Positions 50,341 to 57,774 of a stretch of DNA of 64,000 bases are shown here, piece after piece. The position numbers and the translations under genes were made by a program. The stretch lies in NCBI GenBank assembly GCA_964540575.1, contig CAZINI010000011.1, positions 4,076-68,075 of the forward strand. The letters run 5' to 3'. Origin of the DNA: UMGS1889 sp964540575 (GTDB lineage Bacteria > Bacillota > Clostridia > Oscillospirales > Ruminococcaceae). Under the pieces are notes generated by a model that saw only the letters and a program-made list of their open reading frames with translations, had not been told where the DNA came from and did not search any database. Numbering within the stretch: position 1 is the first letter of the stretch; each line of letters begins with the position of its first letter.

Positions 50341-52340
50341 ATAAATAATCCTCCTATTGTATAAACGATGAACGCCGATACCCAAGCGACCACACACTGC
50401 AGCCCAGCCACATAGGCAGCGGAAATTCCGGAATTCATCTCACGTTTTACCGCCGCAATTGCCGCAACGCAGGGGGAATACAGCAGCGTAAAGGTCAAAA
50501 AGCTGAATGCGGAAAGCGGAGTGAACAGCGTTCCCAGAGCAGCGGGCAATTCGGCAGATGAAGTGCCCATCAGCACGGCAAGGGTGCTGACCACCGTTTC
50601 CTTTGCGGTAAATCCCGTAATAAGGGCGGTGGACGCTCTCCAGTCGCCGAAGCCAAGAGGTGCAAACAGCGGAGAGATGAGCTTTCCTATCAGTGCAAGC
50701 AAGCTTTCGGAGCTGTCGGAAACGACATTCAGACGAGTGTCAAAGGTCTGCAAAAACCAGATAATGACCGCTGCCGCAAATATTACCGTAAACGCCTTTG
50801 TGATGAAATCCTTCGCCTTATCCCACATAAGATACGCAACGCTTTTCGCCGAGGGCATTCTGTAATTCGGAAGCTCCATTACAAATGGTATGGGATTTCC
50901 CTTGAATTTAGTCCTGCTCATTATTGATGCACTGACTATTCCGATGACAATTCCCATAACGTACATAAGCATCATCACCAGCGGAGCATTTTTCGGGAAG
51001 AACGCCGCCGTGAAAACCGCATAAATAGGCAGTTTAGCTGAACAGCTCATAAACGGCGTCAGGAAAATGGTCATAGTCCTGTCACGGTCGCTGGACAGCG
51101 TCCTGGTCGCCATTACAGCGGGGACGGTGCAGCCGAAGCCGATAAGCATAGGCACAAAGCTTCGTCCCGAAAGTCCTATCTTTCGGAGCAGCTTATCCAT
51201 TACGAAAGCCACCCTCGCCATATATCCGCTGTCCTCCAAAATGGACAGAAAGAAAAACAGCGTTACAATTGTGGGCAGGAAGCTGAGTATGCTCCCCACA
51301 CCCGCAAAAATTCCGTCAATTATCAGGCTGTGGACTATGGGATTCAAGCCGTAAACGGTCAGTGCATTGTCTGCCAGTTCCGTGATCTTATCAATGCCGA
51401 TGCTGAGCAGGTCGCTTAAAAATGCACCGATAACGTTGAATGTCAGCCAGAAAATAGTCAGCATTATCAGCAGAAAAACAGGCAAAGCAAGGTATTTTCC
51501 CGTAAGAATTTTGTCTATTTTTACGCTTCGGATATGCTCCTTGCTCTCCTTCGGCTTTACTACCGCCGCCGCACAGAGCTTTTCGATGAAGTCATACCGC
51601 ATTTCGGCAAGAGCGGCATTTCTGTCCAGCCCTGCCTCCTGCTCCATTTCGGTAATGCTGTGTTCAACCATATCCTTTTCGTTTTCGTTGATAGCCAGCA
51701 TTTCGATAATGTCCGAATCGCCCTCAACAAGCTTTGTTGCGGCGAATTTTCTTGATATTCCCGCCATATCGGCGTGGTCCTCGATAAGATGAGTAACGGC
51801 GTGAATGCATCTATGTACCGCTCCCGAACAAAAGTCGGTCTTTTTCGGGAGTATCTTCCCTTTAGCGACCTTTTCAAGCTTTCGGATAAGCTCGTCGATA
51901 CCCTCATTTTTTGCGGCACTTATTGGCACAACGGGTATTCCCAGACGGCTTGAAAGCTCAGAAACATTCACCGTTCCGCCGTTGTTTCGCATCTCGTCCA
52001 TCATATTCAGTGCCAGCACCGTGGGGATATTCATCTCCAGAAGCTGCAGCGAAAGATACAAATTTCGCTCGATATTTGTGGCATCTACGATATTGATGAT
52101 TGCTCCGGGTTTTTCCTTAATAAGGAAATCACGGGTGACAATCTCCTCGTTGGTATACGGTCTTATGGAGTATATTCCGGGCAGGTCTACCACCGTCATA
52201 TCCTCGTGACCTCTGATAGTTCCGCTTTTCTGCTCGACGGTAACGCCGGGGAAATTTCCGACGTGCTGATTAGAGCCTGTAAGCTGATTGAACAAAGTGG
52301 TTTTTCCGCAGTTCTGATTGCCTGCCAGTGCAATTATCAT
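50337..52340 (-). CDS. feoB: Ferrous iron transport protein B
   Basis: 667 residues, the main Fe2+ permease. The N-terminal G domain has G1 GNQNCGKTTLF (7-17), G3 DLPGIYSIRPYTNEE and G4 LNMMDEM, plus a GDI-like helical region. It is followed by about 8-10 TM helices including two Gate motifs (for example FLPTIVTLFFFLSILEDSGYMARVAF and FTAKETVVSTLAVLMG). It overlaps feoA by 4 bp and the Cys-rich small gene by 4 bp. Confidence 0.96.
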   Translation of the reverse strand: MIIALAGNQNCGKTTLFNQLTGSNQHVGNFPGVTVEQKSGTIRGHEDMTVVDLPGIYSIRPYTNEEIVTRDFLIKEKPGAIINIVDATNIERNLYLSLQLLEMNIPTVLALNMMDEMRNNGGTVNVSELSSRLGIPVVPISAAKNEGIDELIRKLEKVAKGKILPKKTDFCSGAVHRCIHAVTHLIEDHADMAGISRKFAATKLVEGDSDIIEMLAINENEKDMVEHSITEMEQEAGLDRNAALAEMRYDFIEKLCAAAVVKPKESKEHIRSVKIDKILTGKYLALPVFLLIMLTIFWLTFNVIGAFLSDLLSIGIDKITELADNALTVYGLNPIVHSLIIDGIFAGVGSILSFLPTIVTLFFFLSILEDSGYMARVAFVMDKLLRKIGLSGRSFVPMLIGFGCTVPAVMATRTLSSDRDRTMTIFLTPFMSCSAKLPIYAVFTAAFFPKNAPLVMMLMYVMGIVIGIVSASIMSRTKFKGNPIPFVMELPNYRMPSAKSVAYLMWDKAKDFITKAFTVIFAAAVIIWFLQTFDTRLNVVSDSSESLLALIGKLISPLFAPLGFGDWRASTALITGFTAKETVVSTLAVLMGTSSAELPAALGTLFTPLSAFSFLTFTLLYSPCVAAIAAVKREMNSGISAAYVAGLQCVVAWVSAFIVYTIGGLFI

Positions 52341-52567
52341 TGAGATACCTCCTCGACGGAGATCTCCTTTGCATCGTCAAGCCGTATTGTCAGCTCATAT
52401 CCCCGCAAATGCAGCTCGATAGGGTCGCCCAGCGGTGCGACCTTTCGCACGGTCACCTTTGTTTTCGGGATAAGCCCCATATCCAGCAGACGGCATCTGA
52501 GTGCCCCCTCGCCGCCTACCGAGGTTATGACAGCGGACTGTCCGGGCTTTAACATATCAAGAGTCAT
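52337..52567 (-). CDS. feoA: Ferrous iron transport protein A
   Basis: 76 residues, SH3-like. It supports FeoB activity. TLDMLKPGQSAVITSVGGEGALRCRLLDMGLIPKTKVTVRK follows the family pattern. ATG 52567 is chosen with GGAG 9 bp upstream; two earlier in-frame codons overlap the ribosome binding site. Upstream, on the minus strand, TTTACG and TAATAT at 17-bp spacing could serve as the promoter of the feo operon. No Fur box was recognised. Confidence 0.92.
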   Translation of the reverse strand: MTLDMLKPGQSAVITSVGGEGALRCRLLDMGLIPKTKVTVRKVAPLGDPIELHLRGYELTIRLDDAKEISVEEVSQ

Positions 52568-52624
52568 TAAGCTCATCTCCAAATAAAATATATATTATGA
52601 CTCATTGCAAATATCGTAAATACG

Positions 52625-54436
52625 TCATTCGTCAAGCTTCAGCACCGACATAAACGCCTCCTGAGGAACCTCAACGGTACCCAGCTGACGCATACGCTTT
52701 TTACCTTCCTTCTGCTTTTCAAGCAGCTTTTTCTTTCGGGTAATATCGCCGCCGTAGCACTTGGCAAGTACGTCCTTTCGGAGAGCCTTGACTGTTTCAC
52801 GGGCAATAATTTTCCCGCCGACCGCCGCTTGGATAGGTATCTCAAACATCTGTCTTGGGATATTGTCCTTCAGCTTTTCAGCCATCTTTCTTGCACGGGG
52901 ATATGCCTTGTCGGCGTGAACGATAAATGACAGAGCGTCCACAATATCGCCGTTCAACAAAATATCCAGCTTGACAAGCTTTGAGGGTGCATAGCCCATC
53001 ATTTCATAGTCAAAGGACGCATAGCCCTTTGTCCTTGATTTCAGTGCATCGAAGAAGTCGTAAACTATCTCGTTCAGCGGAAGCTCATAGTGAAGCTCCA
53101 CTCTTGTCGCATCGAGATATTTCATATCTTTGAATATTCCACGTCTATCCTGACACAGTTCCATAATATTTCCTACATAATCGGACGGCGTAAGAATGTT
53201 CGCCTTAACCATCGGCTCTTCGGCACATTTTATCTCGGAAACATCGGGGAAATTGGTAGGATTATCGATATAAACAGTTTCGCCGTTTGTCAAATCAACC
53301 TTGTAAACAACAGACGGTGCAGTTGTTATCAGGTCGAGATTGAACTCACGCTCCAGACGCTCCTGAATTATCTCCATATGAAGAAGTCCCAGAAAACCGC
53401 AGCGGAAGCCGAAGCCCAGTGCAATGGAGGTTTCAGGCTCAAAGGACAGCGAAGCGTCGTTCAGGCGAAGCTTTTCCAGAGCATCACGCAAATCGCCGTA
53501 ACGGGCACCGTCCGCAGGGTAAATACCCGAGAACACCATAGGATTTACCTCACGGTAACCGGGAAGCGGCTCGGCACAGGGATTTTCGGCATTTGTCACC
53601 GTATCGCCCACCTTTGTATCGCCGATGCTCTTTATGGAAGCGGCAATGTAGCCGACCTCACCCGCCGAAATTCCATCAGCATTGGCAACAAGCTCGGTAG
53701 CACCCATATATCCCGCCTCAACAACGGTAAACTCAGCCCCCGTTGCCATCAGATGAATGGTATCTCCCGGCTTAACACTGCCCTCTTTCACCCTTACATA
53801 GATGATTACGCCCTTGTAGCTGTCATAGTAGCAGTCGAAAATAAGAGCACTCAGCGGCTTGTTGAGGTCGCCCTTGGGTGCGGGAATGTCGGTTATCACC
53901 CGCTCCAAGACCTCTTTAATGTTGGTTCCCATTTTTGCGGAGATCTTCGGTGCGTCCATAGCGGGAATGCCGATGACGTTTTCCACCTCTGCACAAACCC
54001 TCTCAGGCTCGGCGGACGGCAGGTCTATTTTATTGACAACGGGAACAACTTCAAGGTCATGCTCAATAGCAAGATAGGTGTTTGCCAGCGTCTGAGCCTC
54101 AATTCCCTGAGATGCGTCAACCACCAGAACAGCACCCTCGCATGCGGCAAGAGAACGGGAAACCTCATAGTTGAAGTCAACATGTCCCGGCGTGTCGATA
54201 AGGTTGAAAACATAGGTCTGACCGTCATCAGCCGTATAGTTCAGACGGACAGCTCTCGCTTTTATGGTAATGCCTCTCTCTCGTTCAATATCCATATTAT
54301 CCAGAAGCTGATCCTCCATATCCCTGAGAGATACGGTGGAGGTCAGCTCCAGAATTCGGTCGGCAAGGGTGGATTTTCCGTGGTCGATATGAGCAATTAT
54401 GCAGAAATTTCGTATATTTTCCTGTGGTATCGGCAA
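52625..54436 (-). CDS. lepA: Elongation factor 4 (back-translocating GTPase)
   Basis: 603 residues. The GTPase domain has G1 AHIDHGKSTL, G2 RERGITIK, G3 DTPGHVDF and G4 NKIDLP. Domains II, III and V are followed by the LepA-specific C-terminal domain (LLEKQKEGKKRMRQLGTVEVPQEAFMSVL). The start is TTG with GAAGGAG 9 bp upstream. Monocistronic. Confidence 0.97.
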   Translation of the reverse strand: MPIPQENIRNFCIIAHIDHGKSTLADRILELTSTVSLRDMEDQLLDNMDIERERGITIKARAVRLNYTADDGQTYVFNLIDTPGHVDFNYEVSRSLAACEGAVLVVDASQGIEAQTLANTYLAIEHDLEVVPVVNKIDLPSAEPERVCAEVENVIGIPAMDAPKISAKMGTNIKEVLERVITDIPAPKGDLNKPLSALIFDCYYDSYKGVIIYVRVKEGSVKPGDTIHLMATGAEFTVVEAGYMGATELVANADGISAGEVGYIAASIKSIGDTKVGDTVTNAENPCAEPLPGYREVNPMVFSGIYPADGARYGDLRDALEKLRLNDASLSFEPETSIALGFGFRCGFLGLLHMEIIQERLEREFNLDLITTAPSVVYKVDLTNGETVYIDNPTNFPDVSEIKCAEEPMVKANILTPSDYVGNIMELCQDRRGIFKDMKYLDATRVELHYELPLNEIVYDFFDALKSRTKGYASFDYEMMGYAPSKLVKLDILLNGDIVDALSFIVHADKAYPRARKMAEKLKDNIPRQMFEIPIQAAVGGKIIARETVKALRKDVLAKCYGGDITRKKKLLEKQKEGKKRMRQLGTVEVPQEAFMSVLKLDE

Positions 54437-54471
54437 GTCGATCGCTCCTTCAATTCAATTCATACTTTAAT

Positions 54472-54500
54472 ATTATACCATATTGCTATGACTTTGTAAA
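54472..54500 (-). promoter_or_regulatory. Sigma-A promoter of lepA
   Basis: Minus strand TTTACA (54500-54495), 17-bp spacer, TATAAT (54477-54472), 36 bp before the start. Confidence 0.7.
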
Positions 54501-54535
54501 GCAATCGAACTTATAAAAAAATATAAAAATTTATC

Positions 54536-54564
54536 TTGACAATGGTATTTTTTTGTGATATAAT
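54536..54564 (+). promoter_or_regulatory. Consensus promoter of the tRNA-Ala genes
   Basis: TTGACA (54536-54541), 17-bp spacer, TATAAT (54559-54564), 32 bp before the first tRNA. A perfect match, as is common for stable RNA. Confidence 0.82.
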
Positions 54565-54595
54565 GTTTATGCAGTTTGGAAAGAACTGTTCCCGT

Positions 54596-54671
54596 GGGGG
54601 CGTAGCGCAGTTGGGAGCGTGTTTGAATGGCATTCAAAAGGTCGAGGGTTCGATCCCCTTCGTCTCCACCA
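54596..54671 (+). tRNA. tRNA-Ala (anticodon GGC)
   Basis: 76 nt with encoded CCA. The acceptor stem pairs GGGGGCG with CGTCTCC (two G-U pairs). The anticodon stem TTTGA/TCAAA closes the loop ATGGCAT, giving GGC. The T-loop GTTCGAT is present. 47 bp separate it from the next tRNA. Confidence 0.93.
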
Positions 54672-54679
54672 AGAGTATT

Positions 54680-54702
54680 CCGCCGCCGATAAACGGCGGC
54701 GG
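54680..54702 (+). terminator. Hairpin between the two tRNA genes
   Basis: Perfect 9-bp stem CCGCCGCCG/CGGCGGCGG with a 5-nt loop and TTTACGTTTT after it. It may be a partial terminator or a processing signal. Confidence 0.5.
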
Positions 54703-54718
54703 TTTACGTTTTCATCTC

Positions 54719-54794
54719 GGGGGTATAGCTCAGTTGGGAGAGCGGTTGCTTCGCATGTAACAGGTCAGGGGTTCGAATCCCCTTATCTCCACCA
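54719..54794 (+). tRNA. tRNA-Ala (anticodon CGC)
   Basis: 76 nt with encoded CCA. The acceptor stem pairs GGGGGTA with TATCTCC. The anticodon stem GTTGC/GTAAC closes the loop TTCGCAT, giving CGC, which reads GCG codons. Mobile-element sequence begins about 45 bp beyond its 3' end, so it is the likely attachment locus. Confidence 0.9.
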
Positions 54795-54795
54795 T

Positions 54796-54832
54796 AAAAA
54801 ACGGCGTAGATAACATATCTACGCCGTTTTTT
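54796..54832 (+). terminator. Terminator of the tRNA-Ala operon
   Basis: Perfect 15-bp stem AAAAAACGGCGTAGA with its complement, 7-nt loop, ending in TTTTTT. Confidence 0.87.
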
Positions 54833-54840
54833 ATGTTTAA

Positions 54841-54866
54841 ATAACCCACTTAATAACCCACTTTCA
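54841..54866. repeat. Short tandem repeat at the element's left edge
   Basis: ATAACCCACTTA occurs twice at 14-bp spacing, immediately after the tRNA terminator. On the minus strand it reads as KVGY-stop in one frame, a type of ending seen in some integrases, but the fragment is too short to claim. It marks the start of the accessory region. Confidence 0.35.
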
Positions 54867-54892
54867 ATATAAGATAAGATTCCACTCTGTTA

Positions 54893-54915
54893 ATAATTCC
54901 CCACCGGGGAATTAT
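54893..54915 (-). terminator. Perfect palindrome downstream of the truncated toxin gene
   Basis: A 10-bp inverted repeat ATAATTCCCC-ACC-GGGGAATTAT beginning at the toxin stop codon. The same core (AATTCCCCACCGGGGAATT) recurs at 55361-55379 with a degenerate copy at 55380-55396, so this is a short dispersed motif of the element as well as a possible terminator. Confidence 0.55.
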
Positions 54916-55076
54916 CATCTTTCTTTTTTCGATTTGTTCTGTTCATCTCGTTCGGCAGCTGCATCCTGCACATTATCCGACCATTCGCTAACAGACATAA
55001 CCTTATCATCAACTTTAGCCAGATCCCGTACATATTTCATATCAAGAGTGTACAGCTTCAATCTTTTCCTGTGCAT
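54915..55076 (-). pseudogene. Truncated type III toxin (ToxN/AbiQ family)
   Basis: 53 codons, with GGAGG just upstream of the ATG. Residues 6-30 (LKLYTLDMKYVRDLAKVDDKV..) match the conserved N-terminus of ToxN/AbiQ endoribonucleases (pattern xKFYTxxxxYIxxLxxxDDKV). Those proteins are about 165-185 residues; here the sequence diverges after Val-Met-Ser-Val-Ser into a charged tail and stops, so the active-site core and most of the fold are missing. Upstream is an intact-looking antitoxin RNA array with promoter and terminator. Inference: a ToxIN-type locus whose toxin was lost by deletion near the element boundary. Confidence 0.68.
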
Positions 55077-55100
55077 ATGTCCTCCAACCTAAAAACAAAA

Positions 55101-55121
55101 GGCTGCGAAAAAATCGCAGCC
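55101..55121 (-). terminator. Terminator between antitoxin array and toxin gene
   Basis: 8-bp stem GGCTGCGA/TCGCAGCC with a 5-nt loop on the minus strand, then TTTTGTTTTT. In type III loci this terminator sets the excess of antitoxin over toxin mRNA. Confidence 0.8.
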
Positions 55122-55124
55122 ATA

Positions 55125-55228
55125 GCTTTTAAAACTCCCACTCTCAGTAGGGTCCACTGCTTTTAAAACTCCCACTCTCAGTAGGGACTACTGCTTTTAA
55201 AACTCCCACTTATACGGTAGGGACTACC
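55125..55228 (-). repeat. Three tandem 34-36-nt antitoxin repeats
   Basis: Contiguous copies at 55125-55158 (34), 55159-55192 (34) and 55193-55228 (36). Each begins GCTTTTAAAACTCCCACT on the plus strand. Copies 1 and 2 differ at two positions; copy 3 has a variant loop (TATACGG in place of CTCAG). There are no spacers, which separates this from CRISPR. On the minus strand each copy carries a GTAGTCCCTAC-type stem and an A/T-rich 3' segment, as in ToxI. Confidence 0.85.
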
Positions 55229-55286
55229 TCTTTTTACAAAAGCACAAAGCTTTCATACGATAAGCATTTCGCTTACCGCCATCTAT

Positions 55287-55315
55287 ATTATACCCTGTTA
55301 TTAAGGAAATGTCAA
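55287..55315 (-). promoter_or_regulatory. Consensus promoter of the antitoxin RNA
   Basis: Minus strand TTGACA (55315-55310), 17-bp spacer, TATAAT (55292-55287). It begins right after the terminator of the upstream helicase remnant. Confidence 0.85.
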
Positions 55316-55327
55316 TAGTAGAAAAAA

Positions 55328-55354
55328 CGGGACAGCAAATACTATGCCGTCCCG
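55328..55354 (-). terminator. Terminator after the helicase remnant
   Basis: Minus strand CGGGAC..GTCCCG (10 bp with one mismatch) followed by six T. It isolates the antitoxin promoter from upstream transcription. Confidence 0.75.
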
Positions 55355-55401
55355 TCCATCAATTCCCCACCGGGGAATTTTTCCCCATCGTGGAATTTCT
55401 C

Positions 55402-56748
55402 TTATAAACTCATATCGTCATTCTTCCTGCTTATGTCCTCACCAGCAACAGCAGGCTCATACCCCTGCTGCTCAATATTATCAAGCCAAGTGTCGGTGAA
55501 ATCAAGCACACTTGTCATCTGCTGAACGGATTGAGGAGTAGGCTCTGCATCGGGGTCATAAGTTTCGTAAATGCCCATACCGCTGTTCTCATAGCTTACG
55601 GGGACAACTTTTTCTTTTTCGTAATCCACCTTAAAGCAGATAAGCGGGTCATACATCAGATCGCCGTTCTGCTCATAAGTGTGTGCAACAGAGAAAATAT
55701 CTCCGTGCAGCTCTACGGAAAGAGTATCCCAGCCCTCGCCTGCTTCAAACCTCATCGCACCGCACTTTCCGAACAAAACATCGGGGAAAGTTTCGGAAAA
55801 TCTCTCGTAAATATCCTTATTCAGAGTATCATCGGTAAGCTCAAACCTCGTCAGTTCCTCGTGTACTTCCGCAAGCCTTGTTTCTGCCTTTAAAAGCTCA
55901 TCGGCTTTCGGGAACGGCACTTCCACGTCAATTTTCATCTGTTCAAGCTCCGCTTTCATTGTATCCACCTTTTCCTGTGACTGCCGAATATCCTTACCGA
56001 TATTATTGATACAGTTGTCAAGACGGATTATATTTCCGATATTGGTTTCGGGATTAAGGTCACAATAGTGGTGCTTTTCGCCCTCAAGACAAGCCTTTGT
56101 CTGTTTGGTTATGGTATCGAAAAGCAGCGATAATTTCATTCCACGATATTCGCCTACGGGTATTGTCTTTCCTTCCGCAAGCCTTCCGATATTGCTGCCG
56201 ATAGCCGCTTTCAGAGCTTCTCCGCCCTCTGCACGGTCGGTATATACCCTGTCACCTATCTTTATGGGATATATCTCCTTGCCTTCCTCGGTCAAAACCC
56301 TTGGCTGAGAATTGGCAGTATCAAAATCTGCCTTATTATGCTTGATATGCAGCTCCGCCGCCTGAATTGCAGCGGGAATTTTCACACGAATATTATCCTG
56401 CAATTCATATATCTTTTCAGAATAGCGGGACTTCTCCGATTTCAGCTCCTTGATTTGTGTCTGGAGCTGCATCTCCTCTTTGATTAGGACGTTGCCTGCA
56501 CACAAAGCCTTTACCTCCGCATAGTCAAGAGCCTGCTCGTCAATATCCGCACAAGTTCTCTCCGGGGTTTTGGAAGTCATTATCTGACTGATAAACCTCT
56601 GCTTATTCTCCAAAATCTGATACAAGTACGCATCGAAGCTCTTGTCGGTAACGTACCGGAATATATCGACTTCGGGGTTTTCATTGCCCTGTCGCTCGAT
56701 ACGACCGTTCCTTTGCTCCATATCGGAGGAACAATTTATACGGAACAT
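55402..56748 (-). pseudogene. C-terminal fragment of a large ICE helicase (SNF2/DEAD type)
   Basis: About 449 codons. The start of the readable region contains DMEQRNGRIERQGN, the helicase motif VI (QRxGRxxRQGN) of the very large (over 2000 residues) DNA-methylase/helicase proteins of Firmicute conjugative elements. The family's conserved post-helicase segment (FDAYLYQILENKQRFISQIMTSKTPERTCADIDEQAL) and coiled-coil C-terminus follow. All N-terminal helicase motifs are missing and no ribosome binding site precedes the first Met, so it is a 5'-truncated remnant. The break is near 56750. Confidence 0.8.
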
Positions 56749-56826
56749 TTCAAGAAAACCAACCGAACAAGCCGTAATGTATTGAAAAAAGCAATAAATA
56801 CGTTGTATTATGACTATATACAAACA

Positions 56827-56870
56827 AAATCAGCCGTGGCTACTTTCTTATGTGCAGCCACGGCTGATTT
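56827..56870. terminator. Hairpin at the helicase break point
   Basis: Perfect 15-bp stem AAATCAGCCGTGGCT/AGCCACGGCTGATTT with a 14-nt loop and TTTTT after it on the plus strand. It sits beside the truncation junction, so it may derive from the sequence that replaced the helicase N-terminus. Confidence 0.65.
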
Positions 56871-56963
56871 TTTGGTTTTCAAATTCCGAACAGTATGTAT
56901 GTGCAGCACAATAAGGTAGTACTCTTCCTATAAATGTGTACTTAGAGTTCCTGTATGTATGAA

Positions 56964-56989
56964 TATATAAGAAGTATAATTCTTATATA
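56964..56989. promoter_or_regulatory. Operator-like dyad over the XRE gene promoter
   Basis: Perfect 9-bp inverted repeat TATATAAGA/TCTTATATA with an 8-bp centre containing TATAAT (56975-56980), 21 bp before the XRE start. Placement on the -10 box suggests autorepression by the XRE protein. Confidence 0.6.
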
Positions 56990-57009
56990 GGAAGCAAGGG
57001 GGAACTAAA

Positions 57010-57339
57010 ATGCTTATTTTTGATTTCAAATCAATAGGAAATAAATTACTTGCACGGCGTAAACAAGCAGGAATGACACAAGGAGAGCTTGCTGAAGCGG
57101 CAGGGTTGTCTGACCGCACCTATGCAGACATTGAACGAGGTACAGTTAATGCACGTATTGAAACCATTCTCAATATCTGCAAATCTCTTGATATAACTCC
57201 TGATGATATACTGACCGAAATGACCGACAACTTGAATAAAAAACAGGAAGAAATTTTAGAAAAGCTTAATAGATGTACTCCCAGCCAACGGGAAACTGCC
57301 CTAAATCTTTTAGAGGTATACTTGAATTCGCTGAAATAA
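57010..57339 (+). CDS. XRE-family transcriptional regulator
   Basis: 109 residues. A standard Cro/CI helix-turn-helix occupies residues about 8-65 (LLARRKQAGMTQGELAEAAGLSDRTYADIERG, then TILNICKSLDITPDDIL), followed by a C-terminal helical tail. AAGGGGGA lies before the ATG. It is followed 43 bp later by a sigma-factor fragment; an XRE-plus-sigma pair is a common regulatory module in clostridial mobile elements. Confidence 0.87.
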   Translation: MLIFDFKSIGNKLLARRKQAGMTQGELAEAAGLSDRTYADIERGTVNARIETILNICKSLDITPDDILTEMTDNLNKKQEEILEKLNRCTPSQRETALNLLEVYLNSLK

Positions 57340-57382
57340 CAATGGATTTAATAGAATTATTGTGTGAAAGGATACCCCTATT

Positions 57383-57739
57383 ATGTTGAATTTTTATCTG
57401 CTGCTATTGGACACAGCAGAAGAAAAAGTTAAATTTGAGGAACTTTATTATACCTACAGACAGGATATGTTTAAAACCGCCAAAGCAATTCTAAAGAATG
57501 ATTTTGATTCTGAAGATGCTGTGCATGAAGCATTTTTAATCGTTGTGAAAAAGTTATCAAAAATTTCACAGGTTAAATGTCCCCAAACACACGCTTATTT
57601 GCTTATTATAGTAAAGAACATTGCTTTAAAAATATTGAACAATAACAAGCGTGAATTTGCTGATGAAGAAGAATTTGAAAATGCAGCTGATACTATTGAT
57701 ATCGAAGATGATATTATAGCAAGGTTTTCCGTTATATAG
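57383..57739 (+). pseudogene. Truncated sigma-70 family (ECF-type) sigma factor
   Basis: 118 codons. Region 2 is clear (FEELYYTYRQDMFKTAKAILKNDFDSEDAVHEAFLIVVKKL, then HAYLLIIVKNIALKILNNNKR). The ORF ends after DDIIARFSVI, where region 4 (the -35-binding helix-turn-helix) should begin. GAAAGGA precedes the ATG, so it was once a real gene. The sequence downstream is unrelated and encodes a toxin module, placing a recombination joint at about 57725-57740. It should not function as a sigma factor. Confidence 0.75.
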
Positions 57740-57774
57740 GTGGTGCACTTTGGGACGTTTGCTTTGCTGTTTAT

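Larger units (their letters stand above)
55095..55280 (-). ncRNA. ToxI-type antitoxin RNA (type III toxin-antitoxin)
   Basis: The predicted transcript starts about 55280 from a perfect promoter, runs through three tandem repeats (55228-55125) and ends at a terminator (stem 55101-55108 with 55114-55121, then TTTTGTTTTT). The toxin ribosome binding site follows 10 bp later. This order (promoter, repeats, leaky terminator, toxin) is the defining layout of ToxIN and AbiQ systems, where each repeat is cut out as a pseudoknot that inhibits the toxin. Confidence 0.7.

Noticed and set aside
53090..54499. Long plus-strand ORF (469 codons) opposite lepA
   Set aside because: It is a codon-bias shadow of lepA, which has complete GTPase motifs, a ribosome binding site and a promoter.
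54836..54890. Integrase C-terminal end (reads ...KVGY-stop on the minus strand)
   Set aside because: The matching stretch is too short and repetitive to claim homology; only the tandem repeat is reported.
55125..55228. Possible CRISPR array (three similar 34-36-nt units)
   Set aside because: The units are contiguous with no spacers, and no cas genes are present. Promoter, terminator and the ToxN-like ORF fit a type III antitoxin far better.
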